Notes: generated by a model not told the origin, from the sequence alone. A stretch of 64,000 nucleotides of DNA from Jackrogersella multiformis (GCA_902806575.1 CADCXD010000008.1:1364001-1428000); one strand, 5' to 3'; numbered from the stretch's first letter, positions 11,692-23,282 are shown. A program made the numbers and translations.

Positions 11692-11693
11692 TA

Positions 11694-12116
11694 GTATTGA
11701 TTCCTTGTAGACGCTGGTAAGCGTCGGATTAGGTGCATGAGGTAGGTACCTACAGGTAACATAATTCGAAATGACTGGAATCGAGTCTTCCGCCATTTAC
11801 ATTGTCTGTCTTTATCTGCATTGAAGCTCCCCCATCTGCACGAAGCCGCCAGACATAGATAACCGTTGCAAACAGAGGAAGCCAAACGTTACCCAGGACT
11901 ATTATTGGATGACGAAGACCTGCCTGAGGCTATGACCTCGGTCGCAGAGGTCGAGGCCGCCAGAGTGGCGCAATCAATCTTTTCTTCCCACGTCAAGCAT
12001 AAGAAGAACAGTTGCCCCTCTCTGCTCCAAATGCTCTCTCTTCCAAACAACTTGCAGCATTCTACACTCTAAACTCACAACAAATTCCCAATCAGCCTTC
12101 CAGCGGCAAAATAAGA
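11694..12116. other. intergenic region / 5' leader
   Basis: Contains a 68-codon ORF (11866-12072) and an in-frame upstream extension from 12012 of the next gene. Neither looks family-like, so I treat them as leader sequence. Confidence 0.4.
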
Positions 12117-12629
12117 ATGGGCTCTGACTTGAATGACCGCGATGACCGCGATGATCTGAGCATATCCAGTTCGATAAACTCAGCCAAATTTACTCCACCA
12201 TACTACTCTCCGTCTCTAACTGCCAATGTGACAGTCCCTTGGCCCGGCGATACATATATCATTCGTGATCCTAATTCGAAACGACAGATCACCCTTATCC
12301 ACGGAGAGCTTCTTGTCGCGAAACACCAAGGCGAGCAAGGTGGATACCATTGGGTCTGTGTCGAGAAGGATGGATGGCTTGGGTTCTATGATCCAGTACA
12401 TCACATGTACATAGGTCGCAATAACAGAGGAGGCTATATTGCCCAAGTGAAAAATCATAGAGCATGGGAGTACTTCTGCGTGAGAAACCACCCGGAAGGT
12501 GGTTATCTTCTTTTAACGCAGGGTTGGTGGGGCAAGCTATGCAAAATGGCTATAGGGGATGATGGGAAAACACTAGTCGAGACGGATGGCGACGGGACTG
12601 CGTGGGAGTTCTTGAAGATCACAGATTAG
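12117..12629 (+). CDS. conserved fungal protein, beta-trefoil/fascin-like
   Basis: 170 aa from the ATG at 12117; an upstream in-frame ATG at 12012 would add 35 residues of low-complexity leader that do not look conserved. The protein is rich in short beta-strand repeats of the form W-x-C-V-x-K-x-G-W-L-G-F and W-E-x-F-x-V, with GGY turns, as in actin-crosslinking or fascin-like trefoils (residues about 40-170). The opening WPGDTYIIRD and ending AWEFLKITD match a widespread ascomycete family of unknown function that I recall. No signal peptide or catalytic residues are evident. It may bind a ligand or cytoskeletal partner, but nothing in the sequence shows which. Confidence 0.7.
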   Translation: MGSDLNDRDDRDDLSISSSINSAKFTPPYYSPSLTANVTVPWPGDTYIIRDPNSKRQITLIHGELLVAKHQGEQGGYHWVCVEKDGWLGFYDPVHHMYIGRNNRGGYIAQVKNHRAWEYFCVRNHPEGGYLLLTQGWWGKLCKMAIGDDGKTLVETDGDGTAWEFLKITD

Positions 12630-13975
12630 GCAACTGGACGGCACTGTCTTATGTCGTTCAGCCCTGCCCCTTCTTACCTATCGGACATATGTCAAACTTT
12701 TGGTATAATACTTAGGACAACATCATAGTATTAAACCTACCTAAGGTTGGGTACTGAAGACTAGTGTTATTCACGGAAGTTTGCGGGGGCATCCTAGGTA
12801 TCTTTAAGGGGTTGAATATAGCATTAGGCTAGCTGACACCCAGACGAAGTTACCAAGCTTAAGACTACTACAGTTACCTAATTGCCACCCTTTTATTATT
12901 AATAACGGTTTTGAGCCATGCTTTAGCTCTAGGGGCGAATGTTGTGAACTGTTATTGGCGCTGAAGATTATCGCTAAACATCTACGCCTTCTTGACGCTT
13001 CCATCTCGCTATTGTGGCCCTCGTCCTTGAGAAACCTTCTCTGGGTACAAATTCAGTGGAGATATTGTCAGCCAGATAGCTTCGAAGACTCGGGGTTATG
13101 CCATCTTTTCCAAGACTACCAGGTAGTTTAATGACCTCCAAACCCTGAACCTAACATTCACAGTTGGTTCCATCCAGAAAATCGCAGTCACTCATGACTC
13201 TTTTCCCCATAAGGAATGCTACAACTCAAGAATCATTACCCCTTTGCCAATGCTCCGACGCATATGATAAGTTAAGAATTTAGGAAGTTAGCCAGCGTAA
13301 CGGGCGAGCCTTAACAAACTGACCTCGTACAAGTTAGTCACCTATGAAGAAGGCTTCCAAATCACATTACTAATTTATTATTGCGACTTCAATTTATTAC
13401 ATGGGATGAAAAGAGGACAAATCTCTGCTTTCTCACTCAACAATTGCATTGCAAAACATATTAGCTAACCTAGACCCAGCTAAGCAACGACACCAGTTCG
13501 CAGTAATAACTAATCGAAATGGCATATGAAAGACTTCCCCTATTGGATAACAATCAAGATTATGAGAATTATTGCTACACGCATCCAAGAGTCATGTTGC
13601 CCTGATTCTGGCCTTTACACTAACAACATTTAGCTCGTCAAATCTCTATCATGAATTCAATGCTCTAGGTTAGCTACCTGAATGTGATTGTGTGTCAACT
13701 CTACCCAATGTATTTAAAACTTCCAAAGGATGCTTCGGATTTATCTCTTAGCATCAAGTTACGCCTCCACCGACAGACACTAAATCGCCAATGCCAATTA
13801 ACCTTACCATCCCGAGAAACACCACAGAAAAAGCATTTCCGAATAATTTGATTCCTAACTGAAGACCTGGGGTCTCCTTTAACTGGTCGGCTTTTAGGTA
13901 TCACAAGACGAAGGGCCTCTCCTATCCATAGAATTGCTAATAACACACTGTAAACGCAGCTCAGAGTCCCCCTTA
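12630..13975. other. intergenic region
   Basis: 1.3 kb without a supported gene. A minus-strand ORF at 13701-13985 overlaps the first exon of the next gene and lacks family features. Probably promoter and spacer. Confidence 0.45.
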
Positions 13976-14290
13976 ATGTTGCCACACCCGCGCTGCTCGA
14001 CGCCCGAGGGCAACCAGTTGCCAGGGGTAAGTTAATAATCGCCTTATCGAATTAATAGAAGGAGAGCTTACTAATTCCGACAAATCTACAGCGAAAAAGA
14101 AAGTGGATTTGGATTTGGACCTGTGTACGAAACTAAACCTGAATATTTCGGCTCATCTCTATCGATTACTGACTGTTGGCAGTGTCGCTGCTCCCATGGG
14201 TCAATGCACGTAGACCTTTACGAATGTATAGAGTGTGGGACACCAAGGTGCATACAGTGTCCTCAGGAGAGAATAGCAGTGAGAGAATAA
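13976..14290 (+). CDS. small Cys-rich zinc-binding protein (copy A)
   Basis: A three-exon micro-gene: 13976-14026, 14092-14124, 14183-14290, coding for 63 aa. Every intron is phase 0 with canonical ends (GTAAGT..CTACAG; GTACGA..TACTGAC..GGCAG). Exon 2 is only 33 nt and encodes RKRKWIWIWTC. Exon 3 continues C-R-C-S-H and ends with two further pairs, C-x2-C (ECIEC) and C-x2-C (CIQC). The arrangement W-x-W-x-W-x-C-C-x-C-(S/G)-H...C-x2-C-G-x-P-R-C-x2-C matches a common fungal family of small putative zinc-binding proteins of unknown role. A paralogue lies 1.3 kb downstream with the same exon boundaries. The N-terminal exon is the least certain part. Confidence 0.55.
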
Positions 14291-15388
14291 ACAATACAAG
14301 CTCACCGCGGACTCTGAAAGAAGGTATTACCTTCTATTGCCTATGGCTTATGGGCGCGAAGAAGAGAGCGAGATTCTATATGTTAACTAGGATAACGAAG
14401 TAAGTTTTAGAACAAATAAACCTGTCTTTTCTTTTCTATACTTACTTGAATATTGCCAAATATTTATATTTAATGGAGGGGGCTTATAATTCTTAACCTA
14501 TCAAGAGTTTACCCTAAGTAAAGAGGACCATATTAGATTGGTAGCAGCAAAATCCGTTATATCTTTTTATTTAGGTACTCATATTGATCGGTGTCTCCCC
14601 ATTTGAAGGTTTACACCAATCAAATAATACCGTGTATTATGTAGATAATCCATAAATTTTGGTCTTCGTGGATAGACATCATTAAATCTACATAGATACC
14701 CCCTTAGATTAGGTACCTAGTATCTATATGTAGGCAGAGAGCGTAGATCTCCAGCCAATTAATATTTCAACACACAGTACAGAGCTACACGAAACTAGCA
14801 CTGAATTATATATATTAAAATATAAGACAATGGTAAGCACTCTCGCAGAGGACCAAGCAAAGGTAAGCGAAATTAGAGCTGTACGCAAATTGGAACATGA
14901 TCACTCAGATGTCACAATTGGTATCTACAAGTTCATTTCGGACATCCCCCATTTTACTATTAAAAATCGGGTGGCTACATATTATTACGTCTCACCTCAA
15001 CTCGCTTTATTGACGCCGTTTCAGCGAGCTGCATTACCTATTTCGACAAAAAAAGGTAATCTTAGTTGTGCCGATTCGGTAATTGTTCTTACCTCGCTAA
15101 ACTTTGGTTGGGGAAATAATCAAAGCATATAAGAGTGACTGCTGTGTCTTCACCCCCTGCTTCAGGATGTACTCGATACCCAGTCAAGAATGTATTGCAT
15201 CTCAATTAAGCAACCTATTACTAAAGAGATCTTTCTAATTATTCCTTTTTGAGCTCCTTTTTTCCCTTGTCCACCTAGGTAGAGATCGAATGGTTAAAGG
15301 TCTGTTGTGACCAAACATAATTGTCAATGGTTAGTCAATAATCGCTCATTAGGTCAGCAAGGGAGTGCAACTTGCTGAGTCAGAAAAG
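14291..15388. other. spacer between the two Cys-rich copies
   Basis: AT-rich, with no repeat I can delimit. A 100-codon ORF at 14830-15132 is unrecognised. The N-terminal exon of copy B should lie near the right end but could not be fixed. Confidence 0.4.
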
Positions 15389-15581
15389 CCGAGGCGGAGA
15401 TGGGTATGGGTTTGGACCTGTGTTTGTTACTGGCCCTAAAGTTTTGATTACTATCACAGATTACTAACTAGTAATATAGTGTTCCTGTGGTCATCCAGGA
15501 ATGAACATTCATATTGAGCCATGCGAGAATTGTGGCGCTCCGAGATGTGCGCTCTGTAGGGTTGACAAGGTTGCGAGATAA
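15389..15581 (+). CDS. small Cys-rich zinc-binding protein (copy B, N-terminus unresolved)
   Basis: Paralogue of the protein at 13976-14290. Exon 15389-15421 is again 33 nt and encodes PRRRWVWVWTC. After a 58-nt intron (GTTTGT..ACTAAC..TATAG) exon 15480-15581 encodes C-S-C-G-H, then C-E-N-C-G-A-P-R-C-A-L-C and a stop. The acceptor before the micro-exon (GAAAAG) puts it at exactly the same point as in copy A. I found no clear first exon with an ATG upstream, so the copy may be 5'-truncated or may use a short distant exon. All Cys and His positions are kept, which argues against long decay. Confidence 0.45.
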
Positions 15582-15812
15582 GGAGCTTGCACGTACTAGA
15601 TAGAACCAAGTGAGAAAGGAAGAGGTTTAAAACGCTCTACTGAGCTTGGAAAGGGTACCATTTATAGGCAGGCGAGCAGGAGGGGGTTAATATACACCGG
15701 ATCCAATGACAACGAGTCTTTCTTCCTATTGGTCCAACTTATGCTCAGCCAAAGATGCAATCAGTACGGCAGAAGGGGATTATGGCGACTCCTTGAATTT
15801 TCCGATTGGTTA

Positions 15813-17926
15813 CTATAGGTCAGTACCTTCTATATCTCTTTCTTTGACCCTGAGCTTTTGCCGTACCCATTTCATCTTCCCGCTTATCTTATTCCAGTGT
15901 AGAAAAGAGCCGAGAATAATCCATGCTAACAATTCCATGATAGCAGTTAATCCCAAAAGCCCTCGAAGACTCGGTTTTATTGGAATAAACCCTGGTTGTG
16001 TGCTGAGAAGACCAGCAGACAATACAAATGGCAAGAAGCACTAGTATTCCCGTTAGCCCAAGTACCGAGGCGTAGAATGGAGATCAGCTTACAAATGCTA
16101 TCCATGTTAAGATTTCCATATATTTTGTTGCCTTCTGCTGAAGTAAGGTTGATTCAATGTTCTCATGAGTGATTTGGCGGTTGACCTAGTTGCGTTTAGT
16201 TTTCATGTGGGTTCTATTAATGGTTTGGATGATAACCTACATCCCGAGCCATATTCATACAAAGATTATCCAAATTCTTTACCTTTGCCGAGAGACGTTC
16301 CAACTCCAAAAAGTGTTGGTCAATGGCTGTAAGAATATTTGATATTCTAGTTGATTGTGCCTCATCCGCCGACATGTAGGAATTAATACCGGTGCTACGA
16401 AACATGCTCCATTCTTGCGTATATTGGCTAAGGGTGTCGAAATTTCTTCTAAACTTAACGCTTCGCCTCATCCACTGTTGAAATTCTGACCGTAATTGAG
16501 ATCGTTGTTGATCCATTTTCGAACAGCCCGGCTGGTCATCCTTGTTGCACGATACTATTCGATTTGTTTCTTGCCAATAATCATTTATCTATTATCATGA
16601 TGAGCCAAGTTAAACTTATATGGAATCTTTAACCTAGTGTACTGTGATATATTCAATAAAGATTTAATGAAGGAGACGTACGTATGCTTGGATGGCCTCA
16701 TTCACAGCTTTGAATAACTGTTGCCATTCGCTTTTTACTCTCCGTATTTGTGTCTCGAATATAATCAGAAAATACTCCCTTGGGCTGCTCGGTAACGTGT
16801 GCAAAAGCCTTTTGCCAGCTGCAAGGGGGTCTGCAAGTTCATCCGCTTGGTATTCTTCGATACTTTCAGAACACTCATCCGTCTCGAAGTATATATCGTT
16901 CAAAAAGTAAGCAGTCCATGAATAGGGGTCTAGCCCAGAAACTAAACAAGATATGTTGGCTTCGTAGACATAATCAGTCAGGCTATTATCAGTTTTTCCA
17001 CACAGTGTCCGTAGGAACGTAATGTCTTCATGTCGTCTTAACCCCTTCCCATCGGAAGTACGTTGTTTATCAGCCAGTGGGAGTTTCTGTCTCCTTAACG
17101 CCAAGTAGGATAAGTGGAACTCCAATGCAAATACGGAGAGCCCGTCAAACTAAGGAGAATTTGTTAGCCGTATGAATATTATTAACAACTATCAGACTAC
17201 TAGGATAATAGCATTACCGAAATCTTAGTATTAACTAAAGGATCGAACTGCAGATGGTTCAAAATGAATTCACCTAAAATGCGGGCTTGATGCACTGGTG
17301 CACTCGCTATGAGGGCGAGGACGGTCCAGCAATTCAAATCTGTGATGTATCTGTGATGAATCAGCCAACAATCTGCAGGCTTTGGTGTACACAACAACCT
17401 ACAACCGGCGTATATCAGTTTTTGTTTCTTTTGGGCAATGTATTGGCTTAGCTGCGGAAGCGTCACATTTAGTTTTTCTTCTTTTCCTTCCTTTCCCTTT
17501 CCCTTTCCCCTTTCTATCCTTCAATCAATAATTTTAGTCAGCACATCAAACCGAATATAGATATCTATGTGTAATACATACTCTAAATGGCTTAATCAAC
17601 GCCTCATAAAGCCCCCATGCTGTCAAGCCACCTCTACCTTCAAGTAACGCCACGAGTTGATTCTTCGTACGCAAGTCATGTTGCAGACTGTGCAAATCTA
17701 CACCCGCGCAGAACCCCGCGATCATATCAGTGGCATAGTGACAAGAGCTAGGTTCGTCAAAAGCCTGCGCAAAAGAGTTGACAGTATCTAAATCAACGTC
17801 AACATCTTGTCTCATATCAACATAAGGTTGGTCGTGCCGGTCGCTTAGGTTCCGTCGTGAGTCAAAGACTGGATTCCAGCGATGAAGAAACTGTTGAGAG
17901 AAGCTAGCTCCCTGGGGCGAAGTCAT
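15813..17926 (-). CDS. CorA-like fungal membrane protein, six exons
   Basis: Exons on the minus strand: 17926-17582, 17490-17218, 17149-16682, 16531-16241, 16185-16093, 16040-15813, about 565 aa. Introns have canonical ends and branch sites; the last is 52 nt with GCTAAC. The cytosolic part carries the block ISCLVSGLDPYSWTAYFLND and the sequence PSSPREYFLIIFETQI, typical of fungal CorA-like proteins. A helical region (LTAIDQHFLELERLSAKV) then leads to two membrane helices: ILTWIAFCFLPFVLSAGLL, and LLGLTAIMELLAWIILGSF near the C-terminus. The bacterial GMN selectivity motif is absent, so Mg2+ transport is unproven. The acceptors of exons 2 and 4 are the least certain. The start at 17926 is the first in-frame ATG after a stop. 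Confidence 0.7.
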
Positions 17927-18899
17927 TCCGATCAAAAGTGGCAAAACATGCCAGCCAGTATTTAATGCATAATCTCAATAGAGAAAAGATGTTACCAGGA
18001 TTTATCCACCACTCCGCTAAGTGAGGATGAAAGCTATCCGCAACATAATAACATTAGGGGAAATATAAAATACACGTCCCTCCGGGTCAAAATGCATTTT
18101 CTCCCCAACCTCCAAGTTCATTATAATAACCTAACGATGGATCGTCGATCTCCCGCATCATAACAAGGGAACTGTAAAGTCTGTGAGACTTCAAGAAACA
18201 GCTGCTCACGATAACTCCACGGTAGGCTTAATCGGGCAAATACAAGGCTTGTTCATGTTATACACTGTATGACCGATCAAATGTCGATAGGAGCCTTTCT
18301 AATATTAAGCTGTTGTCTCACCGTGGATTGCTTCGCTGGCACCTATGCCTGGATTATGTCAAGTGAGACAGCAGATCATCGCGGTTATCATTGTCCCGAG
18401 CTTCAAGTCAATATTCAATGCACAGCCACAAAAATAATGCAAGTCAGCCGCTGAGGATTCGGATCTCTTTGTTGGGCTTCCCTGCGTCGAATATGCTTGG
18501 GCAATGGGAGCCGGGCGGCTGTACCCGTGGTTCGTAGAAGCAAATGACATGTCGACTTACCCGACAAGTCGGTTAAGAGTAATATGGCGTGCAGTCTGCA
18601 TGGAATATATTAGAATAAGGTCATATCTTGAAGGGTTTCATTGGATACCTAGGTACCTTTCGAAAATCTAGGGCATCCTATCATAAAACTCTCCAACGGA
18701 TGAGGGCAAATGATACCCTACCAGTATCGGGCAGCATTGCCGACAAAATGTCGCTTGCCTAATAGTATAGATTTTATAGACAGCTTGGGAAATTCGAGGC
18801 GACGTCATGCCGATGATAAAAGGGTATTTGGTTTAAGGCGGAGGAAGATGGTTTTCATCTTTCAAACATCCAGGGCGACTGCTATTTGTGTCCTGCATG
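17927..18899. other. divergent intergenic region
   Basis: Promoter space shared by the CorA-like (minus) and ArgRS-like (plus) genes. A 61-codon ORF at 18269-18454 has a hydrophobic N-terminus and four Cys but no other support. Confidence 0.45.
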
Positions 18900-20932
18900 A
18901 TGGCAACCTGTTCCGTTAGCGGCGTCGAGGCTCTCCTAAGAGATCTCGGTGTAAACAAGCCTATTCCGACTTTTGATCAGTCCGATTTCCTAAGAAGACC
19001 TATTGACATATACCGAAACTACCTAGCCAAAACAGCTTCGGAGGTGCTTGGTTGTGACCCAAATTTGGCTTACGAGGCTATCCAAAGTGCAAATATCAAA
19101 GACAATAGCGACCTAACGCTTGTCTTACCAAAACTAAAATGGGGCAGCTCTAAGCCAAAGGACCTTGCCAAGGAGGCTTTCATCAAGGTGATTCATAAAG
19201 TCCTGCATATAATCGAAGCTTACCAATTTATAATTTGCAGTTCTCGTCGACACCGTTATTCCAGCTGCCGATACCGGATGGCGTACATCTGCGCTTCATA
19301 TTCTCTACTCTAGCACTGCCTCGACTAGTGCTGTCATACATTGACGATCGTATGGAACAATATGGACGAGGGATGCCATTGGATGGCCAATTCGTGCGTC
19401 TCGCCGGTGAGGCTGCTAAGAAAGTGGTCGTGGAATTCTCGTCCCCCAACCTTGCAACAGAGTTCAGTTCAACTCACCTTCGGAGCACGATTCTAGGTTC
19501 GCAAATTTCCCATTTATACGAATGTGAAGGATGGGACGTCATAAGAATGAACTTTCTAGGGGACTGGGGCAAGGAGATTGGACTACTTGGCGTTGGTTGG
19601 AAGATGTTTGGCTCGGAAGAGGCGTTTGAAGAGAATCCGATGGGTCACCTATATGATGTCTACGGAAAGATCAATGAACAGTTCAAACCTGAGAAGGAGG
19701 CCAGTCGCAAAGCGCGTGATGAAGGCCACGATACTGCCGAAATCGAAAGGCAAGGGGTATTTGCGCAGCGAGATGGTTTCGCGAAGAGAATGGAGGATGG
19801 CGAGCTGGAGGAAATTAGCTTCTGGAAGCAGATTCGAGATGCTACCATCATCTACTATACGAACGCATACGAACGCCTCGGCATCAAGTTTGATGAGTTT
19901 TCTGGTGAGTCACAGGTTAGTCCGGAGTCGATTGCAGAAGTCGAGACCGTTCTGAAGGAGAAGGGTATCTATGAGGACAGTGACGGTTCTTGGATCATTG
20001 ACTATAGCAAGCATGGTCCAAAAAACCTCGGTGTTTCAGTCCTCAGGGGCCGGACGGGGAGTACGTCCTATCTACTCCGAGACATCGCTGCCGTCCTCGA
20101 TCGTAATAAAACGTACTCATTTGACAAAATGATCTACGTCGTCGCAGCCGATCAGGACATCCACTTCCAGAAAGTGTTTCAAGCACTTCGGTATATGGGA
20201 CACGATAACTTAGCTTCCAAGCTTGAACATGTAAGCTTTGGAAAGGTACATGGCCTATCGCAACAGTTAGGCGAAGTGCATATGCTTGGCGATATCCTCG
20301 ATCGGTCAATCAAGGATACGCTTGATGTGCTCGAGATGGACCAGAATGACCACCCCGAGTTTGACAATACCGATAAATCTGCCGAAATTCTGGGAATCAC
20401 CTCCCTGATCACTCAGTTCTGCGGACTTAATAAACGGTGCACTGCCTATACCTCCAGCACGAAGAGGCTTGCTTCATTCGAAGGCGATACAGGTCTTATT
20501 CTGCAAGTCTATTACGCCAAACTTTGTGCCAAGATCAACGAGTCAGATTCCGATGAAGCGGTGCTAGCTAACGTCGACTACACATATTTGCAGGAAGATC
20601 CTTGGACCGAAGTAATTCGCCTCATGGCACAATATCCAGATGTCGTCGATGTAGCTATCAGGGGCCACGAGCCATTCGTGATCCTTGCATATTTGTTCCG
20701 TTTTAGTGAAGAGATTCGTAATTGTTTGGATGACGACGAAGAAGATGACAACAAAGACAACGATGATGAAGATAAGGAAGATGAGACAGGTTCTGACGAA
20801 CCACCTGAAGCCGTCCTAGCCCAGATCGTGTTATACAAACATGCACGACAGGTCTTCAGAAATGGAATGGCTATTCTTGGAATCACCCCAATATCCCGAT
20901 CACTAGCCCGCCATCTATCTCCTTCAACGTGA
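18900..20932 (+). CDS. arginyl-tRNA synthetase-like protein with altered active-site motifs
   Basis: Exons 18900-19187 and 19241-20932 give 659 aa, close to cytosolic fungal ArgRS. The Arg_tRNA_synt N-domain (about 1-130), catalytic core (about 155-480) and DALR anticodon-binding domain (about 530-659) are all recognisable. Conserved blocks include VEFSSPN, RMNFLGDWGKEIGLL, SFDKMIYVVAADQD and SFEGDTG. The two class I signatures are changed. Where HAGH is expected, the core reads SSTH (about 174-178). Where the MSTRKG form of KMSKS is expected, it reads LSQQLG (about 435-440). The DALR domain has a 25-residue acidic insert (D/E/N/K). The start is placed at 18900; ATGs at 18888 and 18897 are alternatives. 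Either a non-acylating paralogue or a strongly modified enzyme is likely; the housekeeping ArgRS should lie elsewhere. Confidence 0.85.
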
Positions 20933-21973
20933 ATTCTTGTCCCACTAGGTGAGGAAAGAGAAAGGAAACTAGATGATAGCCATCTTAATTTTCGCTTCTT
21001 TCAGCCTATCATAGTACATACTGTCGTTTTGAGATACCATATACGAACAGCCGAAAGGGGTCTTACGGAAAGTGTAGCGGGAAAAGTGCAGGTTAATTTG
21101 ATGCATCGAGACAATATCAGAGCTGGAGTAGCACGAAATCCATGTATACAACTTGGTAAATTCGATCATTTAATTGTAGCGTACCTAGGTAACTGAGAGA
21201 ATCCAATGTGACAATTAACTTATTCTCTTCGTGTTCGTTTCAAGGCACCGATGTCCCCCAAAACCTATCTTCAACCCCTGGCGTATCTTCAGCCACTACT
21301 TGAGAATAGCCATTGACGAATATATCACCCCTGATAATGCATAATATATCTACCTAGGTAAGGAGAGAAGATTTAGGATGCATAGAAAGATGTATCGCAA
21401 TCCGGCCCAAACCCCCTGAAGGTGCGTTCCTACTGAAAAAGTCCAAGCTAGCATCGGGCCTCCCATCATCCAACAGTCTCGACGATGCTAACTGAATAAC
21501 TGCGATGTCTGACCAGGTTGGGCATATTTAGTAAGAGGCGAACGACAAAACGGTCCGATACGATACCACTACCAAGGGTCAGAACCAAACTCTACCGATC
21601 ACAAAACCTACGTCCGGGCCAGCCAAAGACAGAAACCGAGGAAACAGAAAACTGCGGAGACTCGTGCGAGAAAAAGGTCTCTGAGGAACGATGAGAGGCT
21701 AATAGGCGAGATAGGAGAACTATTAAGGAGTTTAGATAGCGCTGGAAGAACTACCGCCATCACCAAGATAGTGAAGACCCCTTTAATCGCCAACATACAG
21801 TCCGCAACCTCAAGACTCCTGCGAAATCGTGTGTTAGAATACTGCAGAAATATCAGACCACTGCCAATTCAGAATGAATTAAACAGCATGAAGGTCAGCA
21901 GAAGCAAGTCTACGGATCATCTCTTGATCATCCGCACTCCCTATATCACGTAGCTGACATCTAATATGCGATA
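20933..21973. other. intergenic region
   Basis: No supported gene. A frame open from about 21513 to the stop at 21953 is Arg/Lys-rich and lacks an ATG at its start; I could not assign it. ACCTAGGTA words lie at 21183 and 21352. Confidence 0.4.
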
Positions 21974-22655
21974 TCAAGGCACCATACCACCCTCGTTTCC
22001 ATGCATTATCGCCATTCCTAAGCCAATTTCTCCAACCGCCTTCTCGGGTACGAAAAAGATGTTTGCGCATAGATTCGCAGAAGCGACAGTCAAACCACCA
22101 CCAAGGAACTGGAAGATGGGAGTAAGAAGAACAAGATCGATAGGCATCCTGTCGGAAAAATAGAAGGCGACCAGCGTCCACACAACACCTAGGCATTGGC
22201 CAGTCGCCCCCAATAAATAGACGGGCTTGCGAGCGTAATCCACAAGGACCCCGAACGGGAACGCGACGGGTATGCCAACGAGGCTGCTCACTGTTACGGA
22301 AAAGCCGAAAACGTATGCGATTTGCGACTGGACTTATCTACTTTACACATTGCCTCCTTGATGGTGTCGCATTCAGAGTAACGGTGGCAGAGGATATCCT
22401 CTGCTAATCACTCAGCCGGCACGATTGATAGCATACCGGAGAAAGCCCATAGGAGGATAGCTAAGCAAATCAAGTCCGAGGTAGCCCAAGGTGCTTTACG
22501 ATATACCATCACGAATGCGATGATTACTGTGAACACCAGCCAGGGCTAATCAGGAGAGTTAGACAACACCTCAGTAATTGACAAGATATCATGATCATCT
22601 TCTTCCATAATGTTCGCGTTGTAACCTAGTGATTCGTCTCCCTCATTGCTGGCAG
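21974..22655 (-). pseudogene. MFS transporter pseudogene fragment
   Basis: Minus-strand remains of a major facilitator superfamily permease, DHA1-like. Readable parts include an acidic N-terminal tail (EEDDHDIL), helix-like TVIIAFVMVYRKAPWATSDL, then a block with LAEDILCHRYSECDTIKEAMC. After a frameshift near 22330 come FGFSVTVSSLVGIPVAFPFG, the loop DYARKPVYLLGA (motif A-like D-x-x-x-R/K), and two more helices. Lesions are an in-frame TAG at 22546-22548, a TGA at 22408-22410, at least one indel, and loss of the C-terminal half after about 21974. The stops could come from CAG-to-TAG and CGA-to-TGA changes. It is not expected to make a transporter. Confidence 0.75.
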
Positions 22656-23282
22656 TCTGTTAGAATCGAACACATATTAACTACAGTGCATAACGAAGAC
22701 GAAGTACAGTAGGGATGAATCCGGCCCGTTACTGTCACATATACCGGTGGATATTGCTTCAGCTTGGTAGCTGAATCCCAGGTTCGTAGCTTCGCAGTCT
22801 TCGGACTATGCTAGAATACGGGTAACCTCTAACCAAGTAAGCACAGATCTACGCACGGATATACGTAAGTTACAGCTAGCAGTTCAATATTGATCATAAG
22901 ACTTCGCATTGTGTAACTATTGAAAGCGATTCGTGAATGAAACCAGGTATTCAAACCCGGACATGTGACTCTGATGGAAATAGGGGCAGTATCTTTTTTT
23001 CTTTTTTTTTTTTTTTGGAAAGAATTGTAGCTTCCATGTAGTTCTGATGCAATTGTGTGAAATAACTCCTTATGTCAACTATCAACTTAATTAGTTTCAA
23101 TTAATTTCTTCTCAAGTCAGGGAAACTAACCGTGCCGATCGATGTAGCTATTTCTTTCCTATGTCGTAGCTCTCTCAAATGACTAAGAAGCAGAAGAGAT
23201 CTCCAGTATCCGTTATTTTCGGTGGTTCCGAATATGGTCAGATAGAGATGAGTTCGATGAGCCACCGTCGTCTAATAGTTGA
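22656..23282. other. intergenic region with a poly-T tract
   Basis: Holds a T-rich run at about 22994-23016 and nothing else I can name. Confidence 0.5.

Noticed and set aside
13701..13985. Minus-strand 94-aa protein with a hydrophobic start
   Set aside because: Overlaps exon 1 of the Cys-rich copy A and has no family features.
18269..18454. Small secreted protein candidate (61 aa)
   Set aside because: Hydrophobic start and some Cys, but no clear cleavage site, no paralogue, and no other support.
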